Of a stretch of DNA of 64,000 bases, positions 31,801 to 40,930 are shown piece after piece. The position numbers and the translations under genes were made by a program. Where the stretch lies: positions 186,001 through 250,000 of the forward strand of contig JARVLF010000021.1 of assembly GCA_030849465.1 (NCBI GenBank). Reading direction: 5' to 3'. Below the pieces are notes generated by a model, which saw nothing but the letters and a program-made list of their open reading frames with translations, had not been told where the DNA came from and did not search any database. Source of the stretch: Moesziomyces globuligerus. Its lineage: Eukaryota; Basidiomycota; Ustilaginomycetes; Ustilaginales; Ustilaginaceae. Position 1 is the first letter of the stretch. Every line of letters starts with the position of its first letter.

Positions 31801-33142
31801 GGTTGGGGTGGTACATCATGGGCCCGAGGTTGGCGTGGATCTGGCCCTGGATGAAGTCAGAGAGGCCGGGGATGTTGTTGATGTCAAAGCCAAAGGTGTT
31901 TCCGCCGATGGGTTTGAGGACGTAGTCGATCTTGGGAGGCTCCATGAAGGACATGTCGACGAGCTGGACGTGGGGGAAGTTGCTCATGAGCTTCATGCGG
32001 AGGCGGATGTGACCGACAAAGTTGATGTCCTCCAGAAGGATGGGAAGGCCGGCGCCAACAAAGCCCTTGCCGATGCGGACGGTGAGGACGATCTTGGGGT
32101 TGATCTTCTGGGCGGCCTGCTTGACGGTGAGGTCCTGGACGTCGCTCGGGGTGAAGTTGAACTTCCAGTCCATCATGACGATGTCCTCGTCGGTGTTGGG
32201 AAAGGTGCGGACCGAGTCGATGCGGGGCGCCTTGGTGCCGAGGGTGAAGGTGGTCATGCGAATGGAATCGATGCCTGCCGGGCAGTTTTGGAGGAGGATC
32301 TGGTCGACGATGCCGATGATGGTGGCGGAAAGGACGGGCTCGTAGATGAGCCAGAAGCGGGAGAGGAAGTGGTTGATCCACTCGGCAGACTCGTGCTCGG
32401 AGATCATCTTCTTCTTTGCGAGCTCGCGGGTGATGTCGTCCCTGGCCCGTTGGCGGGTGCGGCGCATGGAGGTGTTGTAGTAGGTGGAACAGAAGGCGGC
32501 GATGACGAGGAGGGAGGCGATGCCACCGCCGAGGCGGGTGGCAAAGTAGGTGAAGAGGACGGCGATCATGATGACGGCAGCGTTCCAGTAGAATTGGCCA
32601 TAGTAGGCGTCGCTGAGGAAGGAGCTGATGAGGTCGAGTTGGACGAGCTCTTCGTCTGTGGCCGATTGGTCCGGGGCGAGGCCCTTGTTGGCGCGGGCGA
32701 CGCCGGTCCAACCGACCTGGTACCAGGCGGGTAGGTTGTTGGTAGGCTGACCCGCAGGGAGAGAGCCGGGAGCGGCTTTCTCCTGCTCGTTGAGCTTTTC
32801 GACCTCGCTGAGGCTGAGGGTGGGGTCGACCTTCTTGCCGCCGATATCCGAGACCATGCCGTGACCGGCATCCGGCTGAGCGGTGACGCCCGCAGTCTTG
32901 GGCTTGATGCGATCCATGGCTTTGGCAGCTTGGGCGGCCTTCTCCTGTGGCGTGGCATTCTCGTCGAATTCGAGGACACGAGCACCGGCAGCTTCGTTCT
33001 GTCTCAGACGGGCGTTGACGGCTGCGCGCTCAGACTCATCCTGGGCGCGGGCGACATTGATCTGGGCCTCGGTGGGCTCAGCCGAGGGCACTGCGTTGTC
33101 GGATGCGGTCGCAAAGTCCTTTTTCTTGAGCAAAGACGCCAT
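28889..33142 (-). CDS. TCB: Tricalbin (extended-synaptotagmin-like ER-plasma membrane tether)
   Basis: ER-anchored lipid-transfer tether at contact sites with the plasma membrane. The 1417-residue protein has a hydrophilic N-terminus (1-170), a membrane hairpin at about 185-225 (WNAAVIMIAVLFTYFATRLG), an SMP lipid-transfer domain at about 245-460 (ESAEWINHFLSRFWLIYEPV; ADVRIRLRMKL-like end), and about five C2 domains at roughly 470-560, 620-710, 750-860, 1000-1120 and 1125-1230. The first, third and fifth keep the SDPYV/SDPYF-type loop seen in calcium-binding C2 domains; the others are degenerate. A Gly/Val-rich segment near 1290-1340 and a basic tail follow. The open frame extends to 33157 only through a TTG, so MASLLKKKDF at 33142 is taken as the start. 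Domain order fits yeast Tcb1-3. Confidence 0.95.
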   Translation of the reverse strand: MASLLKKKDFATASDNAVPSAEPTEAQINVARAQDESERAAVNARLRQNEAAGARVLEFDENATPQEKAAQAAKAMDRIKPKTAGVTAQPDAGHGMVSDIGGKKVDPTLSLSEVEKLNEQEKAAPGSLPAGQPTNNLPAWYQVGWTGVARANKGLAPDQSATDEELVQLDLISSFLSDAYYGQFYWNAAVIMIAVLFTYFATRLGGGIASLLVIAAFCSTYYNTSMRRTRQRARDDITRELAKKKMISEHESAEWINHFLSRFWLIYEPVLSATIIGIVDQILLQNCPAGIDSIRMTTFTLGTKAPRIDSVRTFPNTDEDIVMMDWKFNFTPSDVQDLTVKQAAQKINPKIVLTVRIGKGFVGAGLPILLEDINFVGHIRLRMKLMSNFPHVQLVDMSFMEPPKIDYVLKPIGGNTFGFDINNIPGLSDFIQGQIHANLGPMMYHPNQFTINLEQMMSGTPLDTAVGVLQVNIWSARNLKGVKLGGGTPDPYVTLSIDNRDTLAKTAIKKGTANPQFKETKFVLLNSLNGMLTMSLLDFNEHRPDSNLGQAAFDLKELMEDPEQENLSTPVILDAKERGEVQYSLSYYPVVKPELGEDGQPKPLPETRSGVVRFTLHQAKELDKRSGFTGELCPKGRIRLNGQQVKDTLVIKRTTNPIFELPTEFLVTDRKKAVITVEILDDRDLRSDPVVSYVSIRLEDLLAAKEKQQDWFPLKNSKNGRVRMSAEWKPVQMSGSMNGSSGYSPAIGVIKFWMKRATEVKNVEALTGGKSDPYVQLRARGQAVDGSTIVNNNLNPEWNEILYAPVHSLREKITVEVMDYQNTSKDRSLGNVEVDVAQLATESAGADPRIRFTSTGKQVHKDKIHLGRGIYKGEIEFDCQFFPAVNLKGAEFGERENEAAAKSGAIIEETEEDETAATVTPASKASLEVPGSNGVKKLNGVKEAAAATTNGLAAAKGHTKGTESIASLSSLKTANSGRPSTAAERAEEGVSMSKEQLLREQSGILVFNILQGQLPQHKKNARLEVLFDDGYWPAYTTEKARTAHTNWDEVGESVVKELDWSKFLLKLRTGEGDEDVFAEFAGNTKDVLEKTLDAQYEFRLHNAAGVQVASVVIECRYIPIDLHLEPVESVNNQGYLRVDLVHARNLRAADRGNRSDPYFAFVLNGERLAKSKVVKKTLNPDFNENLGEFKVPSRVAAEAIFEAYDWDQVGTPDRLGNAQVDLSVLEPFEPLEKTYALTGKGSTDNSEVTLRFVFKPDFVTNRERKGTSISRTFTHGVAGVGRAGAGGVLAVGTGVGKAGFGVGKGVVGIAGKGVGGVTKGVGSIIRPGGRKTASGEVVADELVVDPATGEVVVPYTADGLPMSSSGAGLPNNLNIPVPAIPEDSRASFDHDNRSMAESQGTPSKRKSRLHNPFKRHS

Positions 33143-34124
33143 CGTGGAGACTGTCAAGGCGGGAGCTCAGCGTACAGGATGGCGTGCGATGGGCGACTCA
33201 ACAGCAAGCGCGAATTGCGCCTAGAGCCGAGCGGAGGAAGGGGCTGCAGATCGAAGCTCGGCGTTCGTCCGCAACACGACCAAGGCTGGGAGGTTATTAC
33301 GGAGTTGCAGCGACAGCACGCACTGCCTTGGCTTGTAAAGAGCGTGGGTGGATGCAAAGGGTATCGAAGGATGGCGGTGTGGATGGTGGGAAGAGGAAAA
33401 GGGCGAGTTGGACTCAACAGGCTACAGTAACCTGGATGATGGCATGCATGGCATCTGCTCGGCTGGCTGGCTGATGCGCGCCTTGTGCAGGACGTCGGTG
33501 AATCGTGCGTCGGCCAGCATTGGCTACAGGAGCTGCCGTCTGTCGTTGCCCGACTTTTTTTCTGTCGATATCACGGCACGGCATGGCACGGCATGGCACG
33601 GCATGGCACAGCATGGCACGGCACGCCCGAAGGAATTTCGCGGTGCGCTGCTGCTGCTAAAGTGGCCTGAGCGCTGGGTCCGGAATCGCCAAGATCAAAA
33701 TCAAGCTCAAATGCTAAAGCCCACCCGGTTGTGCCTTGATTCTGCGCTTGCTTTGGGCAGCGCGCATGTGGGCTCAGTCAGGGTGCTGCACAGTTGCAAG
33801 GCCCGAGCTTGCCGCCGCCTTCTTCTCCTGCATGTTTCGCCGCTCAGCCCTGAGACAAAGAACGCAGGCGCGTGTCGAGTGCAGCACATGTGCCAGCCAG
33901 CCCTCACGTCACACCGCGCTGCGTGACAGCCTGACTCTGTTTGTTGCCGCGCTCCTCTTCCACAGCACCTCGTAAGTCGGCTTCACGTGAGCGCACACAT
34001 CTCATCTCGCTCTTCTTTCCATCCCGCTTCGAGCATCACCAGACAAAAAATGGATTCAGAGCAGGTTTACATGCACAGCGAGCCAGATGACTTGACTCGA
34101 CCCTGCGCCCGCCCTCGCATGCAA
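33143..34124. other. Intergenic region (GH45 / tricalbin, both minus strand)
   Basis: About 980 bases holding the tricalbin promoter and the 3' end of the GH45 transcript. A 10-nt minisatellite sits in the middle. Open frames here are short and lack domains. Confidence 0.5.
33573..33625. repeat. 10-nt minisatellite (ggcacggcat)
   Basis: About five copies of a 10-nt unit with single-base variants (cacagcat in one copy), about 430 bases upstream of the tricalbin ATG. Confidence 0.9.
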
Positions 34125-35165
34125 TCAGGGTCCGTAGCCCTCGGGCTGCGTCTTCTCGACATGCCTATGGGCATGGCCGTGGTGGCCCTGATGGCTGTGG
34201 TGACTGTGGTGGTCGTACTTGTGATGACGGCCGTGCCAATCTTGACGAGTCTTGGCGTGGCCCTTGACCAGCGCACCTGTGCTGCCGCCGCAGACCGAGT
34301 TGACGACGCCCAGCGGATCCACGTTGGCGCACACGCTTCGCTGGCGCTGATACTGGTCTGGTGCCGGCGTGCCTGTCCTGTCCGTCTTTCCCTTGTACGC
34401 AGGCATCCGAGCGTCGTCCTTGCGCTGCGAGCCCGAGCGGTCGATGATGCCTACGGGGCACTTGACCCTCTGCGGCGTCGATGCCAGCGGCGGGTTCTCG
34501 CCAAAGTACGTGAATCGGAAGAGGCACGATGACCGCAGTCCCTCGGGCAGCTGACAGCACGCCTGCTCGTTGTCCACGCCGCCGTACTGCTGGCCCCAAT
34601 CGTGGCCCCACTGTGCACTGCAGCCCTGGTTGTATTCGCCCACACCACCGCCAGCGAGCATCATGTCGAAACTGCCGCGCATGATGTGCTGGCTCGTGTT
34701 GATGTTCTGCAGAATCATCTTGCGCACCTTGAGTGGCTTACCGTTGGCATCGTTCGGCTCGAATTCTGCAAGATAGCACGCGCTTTCGATCGTGCCGTCG
34801 GGGTCGTGGATGTTGTACGCGGCAAAGCCGTACGCCAGCGTGGGATCCACCGTGTCGACCCAAGGCTGCATGCAGCTGCACACGAACTGGTTGCCTCCTT
34901 GGCATCCGCTTTTGCCCATCGTCTTCGCGAGCTCGTCCACCAGCGTGACACCGTCCCTCTGACAAACGTCTACGGGCGCATAACGAGGGTCGGAACCCGA
35001 AGCCCCGCCCGATCTCGGCCAGCTAAAGGCCGGCTCGCAGCAATCGAAGAACCGAGTAGCGTACGGCGTACTCGGCAATCCGCCTGCCGAGGTCGTAGCA
35101 GGCCACCACGCCAGCGTGATGGCTACAAAGGCAAAGAGCATTGGTGACAGGTGTTTGGCGCCCAT
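34125..35165 (-). CDS. Secreted glycoside hydrolase family 45 endoglucanase with His-rich tail
   Basis: Predicted secreted endo-beta-1,4-glucanase of 346 residues. A signal peptide is visible at 1-27 (hydrophobic core LFAFVAITLAWWPATTSA). GH45 signatures are YATRFFDCCEPAFSWP, where D41 is the expected catalytic base; LAYGFAAYNI at about 110-119; and SFDMMLAGGGVGEYN, where D167 is the expected catalytic acid. The usual third Cys of DCCxPxC is Phe here, and the Cys cluster around ESACYLAEF is reduced, so this is a divergent member. The last 36 residues contain 13 His in 25 positions (311-335), a possible metal-binding tail not usual for the family. Smut fungi possess filament-specific GH45 cellulases (egl1 of Ustilago maydis). 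Identity with that gene is not claimed. The ATG at 35165 precedes the signal peptide. Confidence 0.87.
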   Translation of the reverse strand: MGAKHLSPMLFAFVAITLAWWPATTSAGGLPSTPYATRFFDCCEPAFSWPRSGGASGSDPRYAPVDVCQRDGVTLVDELAKTMGKSGCQGGNQFVCSCMQPWVDTVDPTLAYGFAAYNIHDPDGTIESACYLAEFEPNDANGKPLKVRKMILQNINTSQHIMRGSFDMMLAGGGVGEYNQGCSAQWGHDWGQQYGGVDNEQACCQLPEGLRSSCLFRFTYFGENPPLASTPQRVKCPVGIIDRSGSQRKDDARMPAYKGKTDRTGTPAPDQYQRQRSVCANVDPLGVVNSVCGGSTGALVKGHAKTRQDWHGRHHKYDHHSHHSHQGHHGHAHRHVEKTQPEGYGP

Positions 35166-36277
35166 ACTGAGAGAAGAGAAGAGTAGCAAGCTTGCGTTCG
35201 AGTCTTGCTGCGAGCGTCCGTCCTGTGTCCAGCACGATCGATGGGGACGACCTTGCATCGAGACAGCTCTGGCTCTTCTTTTATGCTCGAGCAAGTCGAT
35301 GCGTCTCGAACTTCAAGCATGCCTCCTCAACTTAGGGCTTTGCTTCCATGCAGTGAGGCTGACAACGCCCACTCTACGCACTCCCTTCATCCGAAGAAAG
35401 GGGGCCGGCTGCCGGGCCCCCACACACCTAATCTTTGCACATGCCAGCACAGTCGCCGCCTGTGTCTCGTCCAGCTGCTCGGATGAAGTGGGTGATTGTG
35501 AATGCGGGCAGCGACCCGAGTGTCGCCTGCCTTCATCGCAGCTGCTCGGCCCTCGGACCACCTCATAGCCGTCCATCGCGAGTCCTCCGCATCGTATCTC
35601 GTTCGAGGCCCAGAGACTGAGTTGACAGATGGACCAGTGCCTCGTCGGTCTACCATCAAGCTCGGCAGTAGTGGGCAGATCTACACGCGAGCTGAAAAAA
35701 GCGGGACCAGGAGTTCTGTTGCAACAAGGGTCCCTGCGAGCCTCTGTTCCTCCAGAAGCGGCGCCTGATGCCCTGTCAACAGGCGTACAATAGGCGAACG
35801 CCACTCTGCCCCGTCGACAACACGCTCGCGACGTGCATGAGACAGTGAACAGTAGCAAGGGCCATGCAGCGAAGAAAGAACAGCGCCAATTTGAATAGCG
35901 TGTTGACGTGTGCAAAGCGTCGGTTGTTTCGGCCATGGCAGGCATCACCGTGACCCCACTACGGCGTCGAGGCCAGTGCGCGCAGCGTCGATTCATAGCG
36001 ATCTCGCCTGGAGCTGAGATACGACACTTCGTACGTTTCGCGTCTGCTTCCAGCTCCGTGCTCGCCATCACGGGCATTCAGTGTCGCATCGCTGATCTCC
36101 GAATGCTACGCATATCGACTGGCTCGGTGAAGGACAGCGTTGCTGTGCTCTGCCAAAATTTTCCGAATTCCGAAATTCTCTTCGAAGTGCATCAACCAAA
36201 TTCGCCCCGCCAACTCTGCGCCTTGCAACCATCACTTCCCTCATCCCCACCACTCGTCCCTATACACACGTCACACC
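35166..36277. other. Divergent promoter region (GH45 / disordered protein)
   Basis: About 1.1 kb. Open frames on both strands, the longest 254 codons at 35313-36077 on the minus strand, have no domain and resemble the G/C-driven background. No repeat or element stands out. Confidence 0.45.
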
Positions 36278-37804
36278 ATGTCGGACCGATATCAAGGCTC
36301 TGCCTACCGTGGTCCGCGTGCGCCTCCCGACGACCGACGCTATGCACCATCGCGGCACCATCGCGACGAGCACGACTTGCGCTCCTACGGCCAACCACGC
36401 GACCCGTTCCCGCCCTCATTCTATCCCGAGGCGATCGGTTACGGACCCAGCCGGCCTCCGCGTCGCGTCCACAAAGTTGTGCCGCCGCCGCGGCCGTGGA
36501 ACTACAGCCGACGACCGGCGCCGCGCACGGAGGAGGAGCGTGCGGCGCTCGAGCGAGAGCGCGAGGCCTGGGAGGCCAAGGAGGAGGAGCGCTACGAACA
36601 GCGCATGGCGGAGCAGCGCCGCGAACAGGAGCGCGAGCGCACGCGTGCTCCGCCCATGCCAGCAGCAGACGGGTGGAGACGCCCAGAGTACGATGCGGAC
36701 GACCGAATGTACCGACCGATGGAGTACGAACGCGAGCCGATCCGACCCGAGTACGGACCGCCGCAGCCAAGGCGCCCGCGCTCGAGGAGCCCCGAGGTGG
36801 ATGCGAGGTACGAGCGCGGCGCGTGGAGCAGAGGCTCGATCGGTGCGGGGGTCGAAGGCCGCGACCGACCGCCGTTGGATCGGCCCGGCGCGGCAGCGGG
36901 GGACCGAGGCGAGGGCGCGAGATACCCGGATGTGGGATATGCGGGACGACGCTCGCCGCCGAGTGCGCCTCACGCGGATGCACACGAGCCGCCTCACTAC
37001 GGCGGTGCTGCGGATCGGCCCCCTTCGCCTCGAGGGCGCGGCATCGATTCGGAGGCCGGCGTGGGCTCGGCGCCTCCCACTGGACCGCGGGGCGGGTATG
37101 GGCGGCGGGGAGGTGCGCCGCTTGCCTCGCCCGCCTTCCGGGGTCGCGAAGGTTCTGGATCCGCAGGCGGGTACACGCCTGGTTCGGACCGCGAGGCGAG
37201 CAGCTATCTGAGTCCGTCGAATGCGCGCTTCCCGCGCTCGGCACGCGACGGCCCTCCTCCCGCCGCCGCGTACCGGGGCGGGCATCCTTCGTTCGGGCGC
37301 GGTCGTCGGGATACGAATCCTAACCAGTACGACGCGTACTACAACGGAGGTGGGGCGGAAGATGGGCATGCGGGATCGTCGCCGCACGAGGCCTCGCCGT
37401 ATTCGCCGTCGACGTCGACGCCAGCGCATCTGGCGCCGCGGCTCTCGCGCACCTCGTCCTCGCAGACGCCCGCCGTGCCCGAGCCCGCGCCCGTGCAGGC
37501 GCCCGCCCACTTCAGCGCCGCATGGAAGGTGTGTCCCGACCTCGACGCCGAACTGATGGCGATGGAAGCGAGCCGAACGGCTTTCGTCACCGCAACGCTG
37601 CTCGGTCCCAAGCGCGCTACCATCCGACAGACCAAGGCCGACTTGAGAGACGCCGAAATCGAGCTCGCAGCCGCAGTAGGCAAGAGGGTGACCGCCGAGA
37701 GGACCTTGGAAATCGCCAGAGAGACAGCGGATGCCTACAGCCTCGAGGAGAACCGCAAGGAGGAAATCCAGAGACTCATGGCTCAACAAATCCGCACAGT
37801 GTAG
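36278..37804 (+). CDS. Arg/Pro/Tyr-rich disordered protein with C-terminal coiled coil
   Basis: Unrecognised protein of 508 residues. About 400 N-terminal residues are intrinsically disordered and rich in Arg, Pro, Tyr and Gly (MSDRYQGSAYRGPRAPPDDR and similar), with an Arg/Glu helix near 85-125 (EEERAALERE and repeats). The last 85 residues (from about 423) are predicted helical and coiled-coil forming: KVCPDLDAELMAMEASRTAF, KADLRDAEIELAAAVGKRV, ENRKEEIQRLMAQQ. This layout of a sticky disordered half plus a C-terminal coiled coil resembles yeast Lge1, the Bre1 partner in H2B ubiquitination. That is only an architectural analogy. RNA-associated function is equally possible. The start is the ATG at 36278, after an open but leader-like stretch. 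Convergent with the PhoD-like gene. Confidence 0.7.
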   Translation: MSDRYQGSAYRGPRAPPDDRRYAPSRHHRDEHDLRSYGQPRDPFPPSFYPEAIGYGPSRPPRRVHKVVPPPRPWNYSRRPAPRTEEERAALEREREAWEAKEEERYEQRMAEQRREQERERTRAPPMPAADGWRRPEYDADDRMYRPMEYEREPIRPEYGPPQPRRPRSRSPEVDARYERGAWSRGSIGAGVEGRDRPPLDRPGAAAGDRGEGARYPDVGYAGRRSPPSAPHADAHEPPHYGGAADRPPSPRGRGIDSEAGVGSAPPTGPRGGYGRRGGAPLASPAFRGREGSGSAGGYTPGSDREASSYLSPSNARFPRSARDGPPPAAAYRGGHPSFGRGRRDTNPNQYDAYYNGGGAEDGHAGSSPHEASPYSPSTSTPAHLAPRLSRTSSSQTPAVPEPAPVQAPAHFSAAWKVCPDLDAELMAMEASRTAFVTATLLGPKRATIRQTKADLRDAEIELAAAVGKRVTAERTLEIARETADAYSLEENRKEEIQRLMAQQIRTV

Positions 37805-37969
37805 GCCAACTCGAAAGACAAATCTCCCAATTTGCAGAACAAAGACAGTGTGGGAGAGAAAGACCAAGACTCGTAGCTTTGATTACGCAGCGAAGAAGGG
37901 AGGGAAGAGAGAGCAAGGTAAACACGTGAGGGTATACACGATCGGACAGGAGGTGAGATTTGGGGCGAA

Positions 37970-40017
37970 CTAGGCCTGTTTGGCCGAGGTGAGCGTGGCC
38001 TGGTGCTTGTCAAAGTCCTTGGAGTGGAGCAGATGATGACTAGGCAAACGACACAACAAGTGCGAAGGTCAGAACGAGGATCAAATCTGGGTCAAGACTG
38101 GGTCGAGACTTGAGGGATGGCAACTTACTGGTGCTTGGCAATGTCCCACGAGGGTCTAGGCGCCTTGACGGCGTAGGACTTGGTTTCTCCGCCTCCACGA
38201 ACCTTTTCGACGCGGAGGTCAAACTGCAGCTCTCCGGTCGCCTCAAAGTAGTCGACCGAACACCAGTTACGTGCGCCAATGATACTACGAAACCCCCCGA
38301 ATCGAAAGCTCAATGTCAGCACATCTCCTATCGCCATAATGCCGATTGCCAGCAAGGGGCTTGGGGGGGAAACTTACTACTTGTCCTTCTGCTTCTTGTC
38401 CTCGAGATCCGACTCAAACAGCGGCACCATGGACTCCTTGGTGCCGCAGTAGAAGAGCGAGCGGTGCTTCTTGCTCGCGAGCTTGTTGAGCATCGCGATC
38501 ACCGCCGGAGGTGGCGGCGTGTTGACGATGGCCGAGGTGATGACCGCGAGCGAGTACTTGGGATCCAGCGCCGGGTCGTGCTGGTGGTAGCCGTAGAAGA
38601 CGCCGACGCCGCCGGCGTGCACGTCGCCGCTCATGTACGAGACGCGCAGGTGCTTCTCGAGCGCGAGCTCCTGGACGCGTTCGACGAGCCAGTTGCGTTC
38701 GTGCTTGTGCGGGCCCGCACACCAGTGATCGCCGAGATCGTCGAGCAGCTCGACCTGACCGTTAAAGTTGTTGGTGAAGCCGGGCGAGAGGCCCTTGGCG
38801 AGCATGATGAGCGGGTTCATGCTGCTGCTCAGCGTACGCTCGAGGAAGACCATCCTCGGATACGCCAGCGGCACGCCCAGCAGCACGGTGAGATGCTCGA
38901 CGCCCGGCGGCAGCGCGCGCACGGCGTCGAACAGCCGCGCGTACGTCTCCTTGGAGCAGATCTGATCGATCTTGCGCTCGGAGCGGCAGTCGACGAGCAA
39001 GATCCACTGCTTGGGCCCGAGGTACGAGAGCAGGCTGTGGTTGCGGAAGGGGATGTAGACGCCCTGCGGCCCGATGAGCATGCTGCGCTGCGGATGCGCC
39101 GTCTCGCTGAGCCCGTCGACTTCGTCGTTGACAAAGAGCTGGAAGAGGAGGAAGAAAAAGTAGCCGCGCGAACCGACGTGGTTGAAGACGGGGGCGAGCA
39201 TGAGCTCGTCCGGGTAGGTGCCAAAGCCGTCGATGAGGTCGTGGTCGTCGAGCATGTTGATCATGGGCACCTGTGCGATGGTCTTGGCAAACGAGCCGCC
39301 GCCGAACCACTCGCAGTAGTGGTTGAACATGTAGCGGTCGATGCACGTACGGATCTCGTCGGTGAGCGGCATGGCCATGCGCTTCTTCGAGTCGGTCTGG
39401 TTGTTCCACTCCTGCATCTCGGGCTCGCGCACGAGCTTGTCGCAGTAGATCTGATCGCCTCCGCCGACGACGGCGTGGTAGGGCTTGGTGGCGTGAGCCT
39501 TGAGCATGTCGTCCCACAGCGGGTTGGGTCCGTTGAACTCGGACTCGTCGACGCTGGCGCTGAAGCCATTGCAGCTGTGGCCGGCCCAGCGGAAGTTCTG
39601 CGAGCGCGCGGGCACGAAGAAGGTGTGTCCGGTCATGCCCTTGATCGCCTCGGACTGCGAAGCCGGATGTGCCTCGCCGTCGATCGAGTAGTGCACCGCG
39701 AGCTCGTGGTCGGCGAGCGGGATCTCGATCTTGAAGCGCCAGAAGGTGAACGAGCCCTCGGCGCCGTGGTACTGGTAGAGCTTGATGGCCTCCGACGCGG
39801 CATGCGAGTTGTCCTCGGACACCGCGGTTGAGCCGTCCGCGGTAGCTGCCGAGACGGCCGCAGCGTTCTGCCAGCGCAGCTGCATGGTGGGCGTGATCGA
39901 GTAGTCGCTCGTCGCATCCTCGGTGACGATCATGGCAAACGCATGGTAGATGGACTGGCTCACGTCGACCGAGTCGTAGCGGAGCATCGGCCCCGTGCGA
40001 ACGTTGAGGGTCGTCAT
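37970..40017 (-). CDS. PhoD-like metallophosphatase, three exons
   Basis: Predicted metal-dependent phosphatase of the fungal PhoD-like family, substrate unknown. The exons are 40017-38378, 38284-38129 and 38039-37970, giving 621 residues. Both introns (38377-38285 and 38128-38040) start GTAAGT and end TAG. Unspliced, the frame would stop at 38377 and lose the conserved C-terminal beta segment (YIIGARNWCSVDYFEATGEL, FDLRVEKVRGGGETKSY). Metal-site motifs are GGDQIYCD with D188, LDDHDLIDGFGTYPDE with D257, D258 and D260, and SGDVHAGG near 465. The frame extends upstream to a TTG at 40083; MTTLNVRTGPMLRYDSV at 40017 is the first ATG. A TATAAT-like element lies about 75 bases upstream. No signal peptide is seen, so a cytosolic location is likely. 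Confidence 0.9.
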
Positions 40018-40930
40018 GGTTGGGCTGTGTGCACTTGCTGGGAGATGGAAAAGGATGGTATCAGAGAGAAAGTCCGGCTCCAAAGTTGTGGGTATTATAT
40101 GGCAGAAAAGAACAAGTCAGCCCAGTACGGAAGAGGGCAAGGGGGCCAATGTGAAGGGAGGAAGCGAGGAAGGATGGTGGTGGAAGGCAGTGAAAGATGG
40201 CTGTGATATGTGCATGCATATGCAGACGCAGTGCAGACGCAGTGCAGACGCAGTGCCGAAGAGACATCGGAAGCGGGAGGCGGAAGGCGGATGGCGGATG
40301 GCGGATGGTCGATGCCGATGGCAGAATGCGGCCAAGCAGCACGTCTGGATTGCGCAGCATGCCAGGCGAGCTGCAGCTGCATTCTGTCATTGGGCCAAAG
40401 CGTCGATGCAGCGGGACGCTGTGCATCAATGCTGAGTGGAGGCTCCTTTTTTTTTGGCTCCCGACATTCCGCCCCGTGCGCGCGAGGCGAGCGAGCCAAG
40501 GCTGACATTTGCAAATCCGCAAGCGTCGATGGGCGCAGCAACACGTCCCCACCGGCACACTTCCGACGCTGACACTGCCAAGCCGTCCTTTCACTTCCGA
40601 GCGCAATCACATGAATCCCGTCTTGGGTAACCAACATCTCATTTGCACAATCTAACAAAATTTGACCAGGCTCCCCCGGCACGTTCCCACTCACACCCCA
40701 ACCAAGCACGAGCACAAGCGCGCAAAGCGCTCAGTAAACGCAATCTTCATGACAGCAATCGTGAAAAGGCCTGGCAAGTGAGAACGAACGGGAACGATTG
40801 CAAAAGAAGACGAAATCACAATGTGCAATGGGAGAAGAGAAGAAAAAAGTCGATACGAGAAAGCATGTGCATGCAATGGCAACGAAAGGGCGAGGGGCAC
40901 AGCGGCCCCGGGGAATATGTGGTTTCACGC
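40018..40930. other. Intergenic region (SWI1-like / PhoD-like, both minus strand)
   Basis: About 910 bases with the PhoD-like promoter and the 3' end of the SWI1-like gene. It contains an 11-nt minisatellite and short background open frames only. Confidence 0.5.
40221..40257. repeat. 11-nt minisatellite (tgcagacgcag)
   Basis: Three perfect tandem copies plus a partial one, about 200 bases upstream of the PhoD-like start codon. Confidence 0.9.

Noticed and set aside
30269..32734. 821-codon open frame antisense to tricalbin
   Set aside because: Shadow of the tricalbin gene with repetitive Asp/Val/Leu/Gly composition.
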